38,189 nucleotides of DNA from Bacilli bacterium (GTDB lineage Bacteria; Bacillota_I; Bacilli_A; ML615J-28; CAG-698): the NCBI GenBank assembly GCA_028693535.1, contig JAQUVC010000003.1, positions 1 to 38,189 on the forward strand. Direction: 5' to 3'. The position numbers and the translations under genes were made by a program. Under the pieces are notes generated by a model that was not told where the DNA came from, did not search any database, and was given only the letters and a program-made list of their open reading frames with translations. This document shows, in pieces, positions 24,644 through 32,563 of the stretch. The stretch's first letter is position 1, and every line of letters starts with the position of its first letter.

Positions 24644-25427
24644 AACACTTAATCCTGAAGAATTTGTCTTAAGGGGAGAGAACCTAGGAATTGTTTTTGG
24701 GGGTCTGCATGCTGTTGAAGACTTTAATATTAGCATTAAAAAGGGAGAATTAGTGGGGCTAATCGGTCCTAATGGAGCAGGTAAGACAACAGCCTTTAAT
24801 CTATTGACTGGTGTATATAAACCTACATTTGGCGATATTTATTTACATGGCGAAAAAGTTACGAGGATGTCTCCTCACCTTCGCGTTACAAAAGGAATTG
24901 CTAGAACATTTCAAAACATTCGACTATTTAAAAAATTGTCAGTTTTGGATAATGTGAAAGTAGCTTTTAATAGCAATATGAAATATTCTCCATTGACTGC
25001 TATTTTCCGCTTACCGAGATTTTGGCAAGAAGAGCAAGCAATTGATCAAAAAGCAAAAGACATCTTAGAAGTGTTCAAACTTAATGAGGTCGAAGAGGAA
25101 TATGCATGCAATCTTCCTTATGGAAAGCAAAGAAAATTAGAGATTGCACGTGCGATTGCAACAAATCCCCAAATAATTTTACTAGATGAACCTGCAGCAG
25201 GAATGAACCCCACAGAAACGGAAGAATTGATGGACACCATTCAACTCGTTAAGGAAAAATATCATGTTTCCATCTTATTAATAGAACATGACATGAAACT
25301 GGTAATGGGTATTTGTGAGAGAATTGTCGTGCTAAATTATGGTAAAATTATTGCTTCGGGAAATCCTCAAGAAATTCAAAGTAATAAAGATGTCATTGCA
25401 GCTTACCTTGGAGAAGAGGTGGAATGA
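24636..25427 (+). CDS. livG: Branched-chain amino acid ABC transporter ATPase LivG
   Basis: The 263-residue ABC ATPase has Walker A 'GPNGAGKTT', the LivG-type 'GIARTFQNIRLFKKLSVLDN' region, the atypical signature 'LPYGKQRKLEIARA' that is characteristic of LivG, and Walker B 'IILLDEPAAGMNP'. It would hydrolyse ATP together with LivF. The start lies after GAGGAGG within the end of livM, and the stop overlaps livF by ATGA. Confidence 0.96.
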   Translation: MNKTLNPEEFVLRGENLGIVFGGLHAVEDFNISIKKGELVGLIGPNGAGKTTAFNLLTGVYKPTFGDIYLHGEKVTRMSPHLRVTKGIARTFQNIRLFKKLSVLDNVKVAFNSNMKYSPLTAIFRLPRFWQEEQAIDQKAKDILEVFKLNEVEEEYACNLPYGKQRKLEIARAIATNPQIILLDEPAAGMNPTETEELMDTIQLVKEKYHVSILLIEHDMKLVMGICERIVVLNYGKIIASGNPQEIQSNKDVIAAYLGEEVE

Positions 25428-26137
25428 TGGAAGGATTGGTTGTTGAAAAATTAAATGTTAGTTATGGAATGATTCATGCTATCCATGATGTCAGTTTGAA
25501 AGTTGCTAAAGGAACCATTGTTGCTTTTATTGGTGCCAATGGTGCGGGTAAAACAACAATTCTACGAACAATATCTCGTCTAAAAAAAGCCGATAGTGGT
25601 AAGATTATGCTTGATGGGGTAGATTTATTAGCAAAAGAAGCACATATGATTATTGATTTAGGAATGTCACATGTTCCCGAAGGAAGACAAGTTTTCGCAA
25701 CGATGACGGTTGAAGAAAACCTCGAAATGGGAGCATATCCTTTGAAGGATAAAAAGAGCATAAAAGAAAATCTACGAAAAACATATCAAAAATTTCCACG
25801 TTTAAAAGAAAGACGTAAGCAACCAGCAGGCACTTTATCTGGTGGAGAACAACAAATGCTAGCCACAGCTAGAGCATTGATGACGAATCCACGCATTATT
25901 TTAATGGATGAACCTTCAATGGGATTATCACCAATTCTTGTAAACGAGATTTTTTCAATAATTAAAGAGATTAAACAAATGGGAACAACGGTTTTACTTG
26001 TTGAGCAAAATGCAAAAATGGCATTATCAATAGCTGACTATGCATATGTTATTGAAACAGGTCGAATTGTTTTAGAAGGAGAAGCAAAAAAACTTCTAGA
26101 AAATAATGCAATTAAGAAAGCCTATCTTGGTGGGTAA
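25424..26137 (+). CDS. livF: Branched-chain amino acid ABC transporter ATPase LivF
   Basis: The 237-residue ATPase has Walker A 'GANGAGKTT', the LivF hallmark 'GMSHVPEGRQVFATMTVEENL', signature 'LSGGEQQML' and Walker B 'IILMDEPSMGLSP'. All catalytic motifs are intact. It is the last gene of the operon and is followed by a terminator at its stop codon. Confidence 0.96.
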   Translation: MMEGLVVEKLNVSYGMIHAIHDVSLKVAKGTIVAFIGANGAGKTTILRTISRLKKADSGKIMLDGVDLLAKEAHMIIDLGMSHVPEGRQVFATMTVEENLEMGAYPLKDKKSIKENLRKTYQKFPRLKERRKQPAGTLSGGEQQMLATARALMTNPRIILMDEPSMGLSPILVNEIFSIIKEIKQMGTTVLLVEQNAKMALSIADYAYVIETGRIVLEGEAKKLLENNAIKKAYLGG

Positions 26138-26165
26138 AGAAAACGAGAATTCGTTTTCTTTTTTT
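26136..26165 (+). terminator. Intrinsic terminator of the liv operon
   Basis: AAAGAAAACGA, loop GAAT, TCGTTTTCTTT: a perfect 11-bp stem followed by T residues. Confidence 0.92.
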
Positions 26166-26203
26166 ATTTTTCAAATAGTATAGATTTATTTATTGAAACA
26201 TGA

Positions 26204-26209
26204 TATAAT
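26204..26209 (+). promoter_or_regulatory. Extended -10 promoter of queT
   Basis: TGATATAAT (TATAAT 26204-26209) lies about 12 bases before the riboswitch stem. No good -35 is visible. Confidence 0.65.
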
Positions 26210-26220
26210 ACTAAAACTAT

Positions 26221-26261
26221 GAGGTGTTCCTTGCATAACCATCTCTTAAAAAAACAAGGAG
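26221..26261 (+). ncRNA. preQ1-I riboswitch, translational
   Basis: GAGGTG (26221-26226) pairs with CATCTC (26240-26245) to form P1. The loop TTCCTTGCATAAC carries CCTTG (26229-26233), which pairs with CAAGG (26255-26259) after an A-rich tail. This is the H-type pseudoknot of preQ1-I riboswitches. The CAAGGAG strand is the ribosome site of queT, so preQ1 binding should hide it and block translation. Confidence 0.9.
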
Positions 26262-26269
26262 TAATTAAA

Positions 26270-26767
26270 ATGAATAAAAGAAGTAGAATACACCAAATTA
26301 TTCGGTTGGCTATTATTACAGCGTTATATGTTACCTTAACAATTGTCCTTAGTTTTATGTCATATGGAAATATTCAATTTAGAATCGCAGAAATATTAAT
26401 CTTACTATGCTTTTTTAGAAAAGATTATAGTATAGCTCTTATTTTAGGTTGCGCCATTGCCAATTTTTTTAGTCCTCTTGGTATTGTTGATGTAATCTTT
26501 GGTACCTTAGCAACGGCTATTTCGGTTTTGTTCGTTATGAAATCAAAGAATTTAGTCGTAGCCAGTATTTTTCCTGTTATCTTTAATGGAATTATAATCG
26601 GTTTAGAGTTGTATTATGTTTTGAGCTTACCACTTTTATTATCAATGGCATCTGTTGCTATTGGTGAAGCGGTAGTGGTAATGGTATTAGGAAATTTAAT
26701 CTTTTTTAAACTCAAGAAAAACGCCAATTTTTTAGAGCTGATTGAAGCTAATCAAAATTGTGAATAG
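26270..26767 (+). CDS. queT: QueT family queuosine-precursor transporter (ECF S component)
   Basis: The 165-residue membrane protein has about five to six spans. 'RLAIITALYVTLTIVLS' and 'GNIQFRIAEILILLCFF' match the QueT family, which imports preQ1 or a related precursor and is thought to use the shared ECF energising module. ATG 26270 follows AAGGAG; an in-frame ATG at 26219 lies in the riboswitch stem and is not a real start. The preQ1 riboswitch confirms the substrate class. No dedicated EcfT or EcfA genes are adjacent, so it would borrow an ECF module encoded elsewhere. Confidence 0.93.
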   Translation: MNKRSRIHQIIRLAIITALYVTLTIVLSFMSYGNIQFRIAEILILLCFFRKDYSIALILGCAIANFFSPLGIVDVIFGTLATAISVLFVMKSKNLVVASIFPVIFNGIIIGLELYYVLSLPLLLSMASVAIGEAVVVMVLGNLIFFKLKKNANFLELIEANQNCE

Positions 26768-26791
26768 AACTACTTGTTAGTTCTATTTTTT
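26763..26791 (+). terminator. Intrinsic terminator after queT
   Basis: AATAGAACTA, loop CTTGT, TAGTTCTATT followed by a T run. The stem begins at the stop codon. Confidence 0.88.
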
Positions 26792-26815
26792 ATTCTAATT
26801 GTTACACAAATATGA

Positions 26816-26821
26816 TATAAT
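26816..26821 (+). promoter_or_regulatory. Extended -10 promoter of the first ABC-F gene
   Basis: TGATATAAT with TATAAT at 26816-26821, 22 bases before the ATG at 26843. The -35 is not convincing. Confidence 0.6.
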
Positions 26822-26842
26822 ATTTAAGAAAGCGGTGGAATA

Positions 26843-28600
26843 ATGTTACTAATTGCTGAAAACATTAAAAAAACTTATAGTGATAAAATCCTTTTAGATG
26901 GTGTTACATTAAACATTGATCAGAAAGATAAAATAGGAATCATAGGCGTCAATGGTTGTGGGAAAAGCACACTTTTAAAAATAATCTCTGGTCATCTTGA
27001 AGGTGAAACAGGAGAAGTAACCTTAATAGGTGAAGCAAAAGTAAGTTATTTGTCACAAGATATTGATTTAGATGAGGAAATGTATCCACTTGAATGGATA
27101 ATGAAAGACAGTGGTAGTAAGAACCAAGAATATCTTGAACATGAAGCCAAAGCATTATTAACAAAATTGGAGTTTTTTGATTATGACCGTAAAATTGCTT
27201 TATTATCAGGAGGCGAAAAGAAAAAAGTTGCACTGGCAAAAACACTAGTTAAGCCATCAAGTGTTCTTATTCTTGATGAACCAACCAATCATTTAGACAG
27301 TGATATCATCACATGGTTGGAGAAATACTTGATTCGATATACTGGAGCAATTATCATGGTAACGCATGATCGTTATTTTTTAGATAGAGTAACAAATCAG
27401 ATTATTGAACTCAATTATGGTAAACTTACAACGTTTGAAGCCAATTATTCACAATATCTTTTAATGAAAGCTAGCATTGCTGAGCAAGAAATGTCTAAGG
27501 AGAGAAAACTTCAAGGACTTATTCGTAAAGAATATGAATGGATTAGCCGTGGAGCCATGGCAAGGACAAGTAAAGATAAAAAAAGAGTTGAAAATTTTGA
27601 AAGTCTCGTGAGTCAAAAAAAGATTATTGAAAAAAAACTTGTACTTGAAAGTGCAAAAACAAGATTAGGAAAGAAAACAATTGAATTAATTCATGTTAGT
27701 AAAAGTTATCAAGAAGAAGTTTTTCGTGACTTTTCGTTGCTGCTGGATCGTGAAGATCGAATTGGTATTATTGGTAAAAATGGGAGTGGTAAAACAACAC
27801 TCTTAAAAATTATTATGGGGGAAGAAATACCTAATCAAGGAGAAGTTATTATTGGTGAAACGGTAAAAATTGGTTATTTTTCTCAAGATAATGAAAAACT
27901 AGATGATAATAAGAAAGCAATTGACTATATTAAAGATATTTCTGAAGTAGTTAAAACAAAAAAAGGATATATCACAGCGAGTCAAATGTTGGAAAACTTC
28001 CTCTTTGACAATCCATATAGTTATATTGGTAATTTATCGGGGGGAGAAAAAAGAAGATTGTATTTATTGGGAATACTAATGTCAGCACCCAATGTTTTAC
28101 TTCTTGATGAACCAACCAATGATTTAGATATTACAACACTTACCATTTTAGAAGATTATTTGGAAAATTTTTCAGGTGCTATTATTATTGTTAGTCATGA
28201 TCGTTATTTTTTAGATCGCGTTGTAAATAGAGTCTTTGTTTTAAGAGAGGATAAAATCTTTCATCAGTATCTAGGTGGATATAGTGATTATCTTGACTTG
28301 GTGAAAGATGAGGTTAAAAAAGAAGAAAAGAAAAGTTATTTTTCTCGTGAAAATAAAACGGGTCCAATTAAACTAACCTATAATGAGCAAAAAGAGTTAG
28401 ACACTATAGAAGATCACATTACTGAAATGGAGTATGCTATAAAAGAGATTGATCATCAAATAAAGTTAATTTCTGATGATTATTTGGCTGTAAAAGCTTT
28501 GTATGAACAAAGAAGTTTCATTGAGAAAACGTTAAATGAAAAACTTGATCGATGGACTTACTTGACAGAAATTAAAGAGAACAGTAGAAGGAATCAATAA
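26843..28600 (+). CDS. ABC-F ATPase, Uup/YfmR-like
   Basis: The 585-residue soluble protein has two ABC domains and no membrane spans. Domain 1: 'GVNGCGKST', 'LSGGEKKK', 'LILDEPTNHLD'. Domain 2: 'GKNGSGKTT', 'LSGGEKRR', 'LLLDEPTNDLD'. The basic inter-domain linker (about 215-265, 'RGAMARTSKDKKRVENF') is the P-site-tRNA interaction motif of ABC-F factors. The C-terminus (about 505-585, 'LTYNEQKELDTIEDHITEME') is a coiled coil typical of Uup/YfmR. Such proteins act on stalled ribosomes rather than in transport. Antibiotic resistance is possible for ABC-F proteins but not indicated here. The GNAT gene starts at the base after its stop. Confidence 0.92.
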   Translation: MLLIAENIKKTYSDKILLDGVTLNIDQKDKIGIIGVNGCGKSTLLKIISGHLEGETGEVTLIGEAKVSYLSQDIDLDEEMYPLEWIMKDSGSKNQEYLEHEAKALLTKLEFFDYDRKIALLSGGEKKKVALAKTLVKPSSVLILDEPTNHLDSDIITWLEKYLIRYTGAIIMVTHDRYFLDRVTNQIIELNYGKLTTFEANYSQYLLMKASIAEQEMSKERKLQGLIRKEYEWISRGAMARTSKDKKRVENFESLVSQKKIIEKKLVLESAKTRLGKKTIELIHVSKSYQEEVFRDFSLLLDREDRIGIIGKNGSGKTTLLKIIMGEEIPNQGEVIIGETVKIGYFSQDNEKLDDNKKAIDYIKDISEVVKTKKGYITASQMLENFLFDNPYSYIGNLSGGEKRRLYLLGILMSAPNVLLLDEPTNDLDITTLTILEDYLENFSGAIIIVSHDRYFLDRVVNRVFVLREDKIFHQYLGGYSDYLDLVKDEVKKEEKKSYFSRENKTGPIKLTYNEQKELDTIEDHITEMEYAIKEIDHQIKLISDDYLAVKALYEQRSFIEKTLNEKLDRWTYLTEIKENSRRNQ

Positions 28601-29092
28601 ATGGAACAAGGTAGTAATGTGCGAAGAGCCCAAGAAAAAGATTTGCTTGAGATTGTAAAACTATGTGAATTCGTCAAGAAAACTTATCCATTGTGGAATG
28701 AGTATTATCCGATATATGATAATTTTTTCGAAGATTATCAAAAAAATCTACTTTTCATTCTTACTATTGGAGAAGAAATTATTGGTTCAATAGGAGCAGA
28801 AAAATCGGATTGGCATGAAAATACTTTGACGCTGCATATGTTTATGGTTCATCCAGACTATCGCAATCAAGGCTATGGAGCATTGATTTTTCAAGAAGTT
28901 GAAAAAATTCTTGCCGATGAAGGGTGGAAAAGATTAGATTTATTGGTTAGAAATGATAATTTAAAAGCAATAAAGATGTACGATAAATTTCACTACCAAA
29001 ATTTAGGAGCAGTTAAAACACCATGGGATTTTGAAGAGGGGAAATTTTATTTTCTTTTTGTTAAGAAAATTACACAAATAGGAAAAAATTAG
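28601..29092 (+). CDS. GNAT family N-acetyltransferase
   Basis: The 163-residue protein is a single GNAT domain: 'HMFMVHPDYRNQGYGALIFQEVEKIL' contains the acetyl-CoA-binding Arg/Gln-x-x-Gly-x-Gly pattern (RNQGYG), followed by 'LDLLVRNDNLKAIKMYDKFHYQNLG', the usual last strand-helix. The substrate is unknown. It begins at the base after the ABC-F stop, so the two are co-expressed. A terminator follows. Confidence 0.9.
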   Translation: MEQGSNVRRAQEKDLLEIVKLCEFVKKTYPLWNEYYPIYDNFFEDYQKNLLFILTIGEEIIGSIGAEKSDWHENTLTLHMFMVHPDYRNQGYGALIFQEVEKILADEGWKRLDLLVRNDNLKAIKMYDKFHYQNLGAVKTPWDFEEGKFYFLFVKKITQIGKN

Positions 29093-29098
29093 TTAATA

Positions 29099-29124
29099 AA
29101 ACGGGATTTATTCTCGTTTTTTTT
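29099..29124 (+). terminator. Intrinsic terminator after the GNAT gene
   Basis: AAACGGGA pairs with TCTCGTTT (one wobble) around a TTTAT loop and is followed by T residues. Confidence 0.8.
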
Positions 29125-29145
29125 ATAAATAGCGTTTCCATAATC

Positions 29146-29174
29146 TTGTAATTTCAATTAATTTATGCTATAAT
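29146..29174 (+). promoter_or_regulatory. Promoter of the second ABC-F gene
   Basis: TTGTAA (29146-29151), 17-base spacer, and extended -10 TGCTATAAT (TATAAT 29169-29174). Confidence 0.75.
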
Positions 29175-29202
29175 AATCAACTAGGCGATTGGGGTATACA
29201 TC

Positions 29203-30735
29203 ATGAGTATTCTAGAAATTACAAACCTAGTGTTTGGGTACAATGAAATAACGCTATTTAGCAATCTTGAGATGAACCTATATCATGAGGATCATATGGG
29301 TTTAATAGGAGCTAATGGCGTGGGAAAAACGACGCTTTTAAATATGATTGCTCATCGTATTGACCCTGACGAAGGAAAAATATCTTGGATAAACGGGATT
29401 GATTTTAGTTACCTTGATCAGCATTTAAAAGTGTATGATACATTGACGATTAAAGATTATTTATATAAAGTGTATGAAGAACTTTTTCAAAAAGAAAGAG
29501 AAATGAACCATTTATATAAAAGTTTGGTATCGGCTCCTGAAAGCGAATATGATCGAATTTTAAATAAAGCATATAATATTCAAGTCTATTTAGAACAACA
29601 TGGTTTTTATATGATTCAATCGCGAATTGCCAATGTTATAAATGGCTTAGGGATTCATTATGATGAAAATTGGATTTTAAAAAATCTTAGTAGTGGTCAA
29701 AGGGGAAAAGTTTTTCTAGCGAAGATGCTTTTAGAAGAAAAAGATGTTTTATTGTTAGATGAACCGACAAACTTTCTGGATGCTGTTCATGTTGAATGGC
29801 TGACCAAATATTTGTCTACTTATCCTCATGCTTTTATTGTGATATCGCATAATACTGATTTTTTAAATGGTGTTTGTAATGTTATTTGCGCACTAGACAA
29901 CAAGAAAATCGTGCGTTATCGAGGTAATTATGATGCCTATTTATTACAAAAAGATATGCGTGATAAGCAATATGAGGCAGAATATAGTGCTCAGCAAAAA
30001 TTTATTAAGAAAACGCAAGAGTTTATTGACAAAAATATTGTGCGAGCATCAACAACAAAGCGCGCTCAAAGTAGAAGAAAAATGCTAGATAAAATTGAAG
30101 TGCTAGCCAAACCCACCGGTGAAAAAAAGGTGAAATTTGTTTTTCCTTTTACACACACCTTTAATAGCGAAGCTTTAATTGTTAGGAAGTTGTTGATTGG
30201 CTATACCAAACCAATCTTAAAAGAAATTGATGTTAAAATCATGTTTGGGGAAAAGGTAGTCATTACTGGTAAGAACGGAATTGGTAAAACAACGTTCTTA
30301 AAAACAATTTTGGGGTTACTTCCTGCCTTAGGGGGAGCTATTAAAATGCCAAAATATAATAAAGTTGTTTATTATTCACAGGAAATGTCAGAAAAAACAG
30401 AAATCACACCATTTGAATATATAAAAGATACATACCCAAAAATGGAAGACAAAAATGTTAGAAGTTTGTTGAATCGGTATGGAATCACTAGTGATTTGGC
30501 TATCAAGCCACTTAGTAAATTAAGCGGTGGAGAAATTTCCAAAGTAAGGTTTGCGAAACTTAGTCTGGAAGAGTCCAATTTATTAATTCTAGATGAGCCA
30601 ACAAATCATCTTGATAAAATAGCGAAAGAATCTTTGTTTGAAAGTATTGAATGTTATCCAGGAACAGTAATTTTAGTATCGCATGAAAAAGAGTTTTATA
30701 GAAAGTTGAAAATGAAGGAAATTCATTTTAGTTAG
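29203..30735 (+). CDS. ABC-F ATPase, second paralogue (YkpA/YbiT-like)
   Basis: The 510-residue protein again has two ABC domains without membrane spans, but is clearly different from the copy at 26843. Domain 1 has 'GANGVGKTT', signature 'LSSGQRGK' and 'LLLDEPTNFLD'; domain 2 has 'GKNGIGKTT', 'LSGGEISK' and 'LILDEPTNHLD'. The SSGQR signature and lack of a C-terminal coiled coil fit the YbiT/YkpA branch. The linker 'FIDKNIVRASTTKRAQSRRK' (about 275-294) is the basic P-site-tRNA segment. Probably a translation factor. typA follows within 9 bases of its stop, so both ribosome-acting genes may share a transcript. Confidence 0.85.
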   Translation: MSILEITNLVFGYNEITLFSNLEMNLYHEDHMGLIGANGVGKTTLLNMIAHRIDPDEGKISWINGIDFSYLDQHLKVYDTLTIKDYLYKVYEELFQKEREMNHLYKSLVSAPESEYDRILNKAYNIQVYLEQHGFYMIQSRIANVINGLGIHYDENWILKNLSSGQRGKVFLAKMLLEEKDVLLLDEPTNFLDAVHVEWLTKYLSTYPHAFIVISHNTDFLNGVCNVICALDNKKIVRYRGNYDAYLLQKDMRDKQYEAEYSAQQKFIKKTQEFIDKNIVRASTTKRAQSRRKMLDKIEVLAKPTGEKKVKFVFPFTHTFNSEALIVRKLLIGYTKPILKEIDVKIMFGEKVVITGKNGIGKTTFLKTILGLLPALGGAIKMPKYNKVVYYSQEMSEKTEITPFEYIKDTYPKMEDKNVRSLLNRYGITSDLAIKPLSKLSGGEISKVRFAKLSLEESNLLILDEPTNHLDKIAKESLFESIECYPGTVILVSHEKEFYRKLKMKEIHFS

Positions 30736-30743
30736 GAAAAATA

Positions 30744-32561
30744 ATGGAAATTAGAAATGTAGCAATTATTGCTCACGTTGATCATGGTAAAACTACTTTG
30801 GTTGACCAATTATTAAAAAAATCGGAGACATTGACCATTCGCGAAACAATCGAAGAGCGTGCAATGGATAGTAATGATCTTGAAAGAGAAAGAGGAATAA
30901 CAATTCTTGCGAAAAACACTGCTGTTATGTATAAGGGATATAAAATAAATATTCTTGATACGCCTGGCCATGCTGATTTTAGTGGTGAAGTTCAACGGAT
31001 TATGAAAATGGTAGATGGTGTGGTTCTTGTGGTAGATGCGTATGAAGGAGCAATGCCACAAACGCGATTCGTTTTAAAAGAAGCACTGGAAAACAATCTA
31101 AAACCAATAGTAGTTATTAATAAAGTGGATAAAGATTCTGCTCGTCCAGATGAGGTTGTTGATGAATTACTTGATTTGTTTATCGAATTAGGGGCAACTG
31201 ATGATCAATTAGATTTTAAAGTGGCTTTTGCAAGTGCTACACATGGTACTTCAAGTCTATCTAGTGATATTACAACACAAGAAGAAACAATGAACCCGAT
31301 TTTAGATTTGATTGTTTCTGAGATTCCTGCACCTAGTGTTGAAAGAGAAGGTTATCTGCAATTTCAAGGTGCATTACTTGACTACAATGAATATGTTGGA
31401 AGAATGGCTATTGGTAGAATAAAAAGAGGAACGATTAAAACAAATACGATTGTTTCTTGCATGCGTACAGATGGGTCATTAAAAAGCTTTAGAATACAAA
31501 AATTATATAGCTTCTTAGGTCTTCATCGTACCGAAATTTTAGAAGCATATGCTGGTGATATCGTCGCTGTTGCTGGTTTGGTTGATATCAATGTTGGTGA
31601 AACAATCTGTGAAGTAGGTTATGAAGAAGCATTACCTCCTATTAAGATTAGCGAACCAACAGTTGAAATGTATTTTTCAGTTAACAATTCACCTTTTGCT
31701 GGAAAAGAAGGAAAATTTGTCACTTCAACAAAACTAGAAGAACGATTGCTTCGTGAAACACAGAAAGATGTTAGCCTAAGGGTTAATAGAAGTGGTTATC
31801 ACGATGAATGGATAGTATCAGGTAGAGGAGAACTACACCTTGGTATTTTGATTGAAAACATGCGTCGTGAGGGATATGAATTTCAAGTAGCTAAGCCCAA
31901 ACCAATTATTAAAGAAATAGAAGGGAAAAAATGCGAACCATTTGAATTTGTACAAATAGATTTACCAAATGAGTACACAGGATCAACAATTGAGTTAATT
32001 GGGCGTTTAGGGGGAATATTGGAATCAATGACCAATGATATTTCGCAAACACGCTTAATATATACAATGCCTTCAAGAGGATTGATTGGTCTAACGACTG
32101 ATTTTATGACATGTACAAAGGGCTATGGAACAATGAGTCATATTTTTTTAGATTATCGCCCCCTAGAAAGTGGGCTTGTAGGCAATCGAAAACTAGGAGT
32201 TTTAGTTGCTACAAATGAAGGCAAGACAACGGCTTATGGAATAGGACAAATTGAAGATCGTGGTGTACTATTTGTTGAGCCAAATGAAAATGTGTATGAA
32301 GGACAAATAGTTGGTGAGTGTAACAAAGAGGATGATTTAGCGGTTAATGTGATAAAAGCAAAACAACAAACAAATCAAAGGAGCTCATCAAAAGACACGA
32401 CTGTAGTTTTAAAACGACCAAGAATTATGCCACTTGAAGTATGTATGGAGTATATTAATGATGACGAGTTAGTAGAAATCACTCCAAAAAATATTCGTTT
32501 ACGTAAAAAAATTCTTAATACCAATCAAAGAAAGAAATTTGATAGCCGAAAGGAAGGATAA
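30744..32561 (+). CDS. typA: Translational GTPase TypA/BipA
   Basis: The 605-residue length is standard. G motifs are intact: 'AHVDHGKTTL' (G1), 'ERGITI' (G2), 'DTPGHADF' (G3), 'NKVDKD' (G4). The later blocks 'VNNSPFAGKEGKFVTS', 'SGRGELHLGILIENMRREG' and 'MPSRGLIGLTTDFMT' are diagnostic of TypA. It acts on the ribosome in 50S assembly, cold and stress adaptation. The ribosome site TTAGGA overlaps the preceding stop codon. The 5'-nucleotidase gene follows 2 bases later, suggesting co-transcription. Confidence 0.97.
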   Translation: MEIRNVAIIAHVDHGKTTLVDQLLKKSETLTIRETIEERAMDSNDLERERGITILAKNTAVMYKGYKINILDTPGHADFSGEVQRIMKMVDGVVLVVDAYEGAMPQTRFVLKEALENNLKPIVVINKVDKDSARPDEVVDELLDLFIELGATDDQLDFKVAFASATHGTSSLSSDITTQEETMNPILDLIVSEIPAPSVEREGYLQFQGALLDYNEYVGRMAIGRIKRGTIKTNTIVSCMRTDGSLKSFRIQKLYSFLGLHRTEILEAYAGDIVAVAGLVDINVGETICEVGYEEALPPIKISEPTVEMYFSVNNSPFAGKEGKFVTSTKLEERLLRETQKDVSLRVNRSGYHDEWIVSGRGELHLGILIENMRREGYEFQVAKPKPIIKEIEGKKCEPFEFVQIDLPNEYTGSTIELIGRLGGILESMTNDISQTRLIYTMPSRGLIGLTTDFMTCTKGYGTMSHIFLDYRPLESGLVGNRKLGVLVATNEGKTTAYGIGQIEDRGVLFVEPNENVYEGQIVGECNKEDDLAVNVIKAKQQTNQRSSSKDTTVVLKRPRIMPLEVCMEYINDDELVEITPKNIRLRKKILNTNQRKKFDSRKEG

Positions 32562-32563
32562 TA

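Noticed and set aside
26219-26269. Longer N-terminus for queT from ATG 26219
   Set aside because: This segment is the preQ1-I riboswitch and its ribosome site; the encoded residues are not QueT-like.
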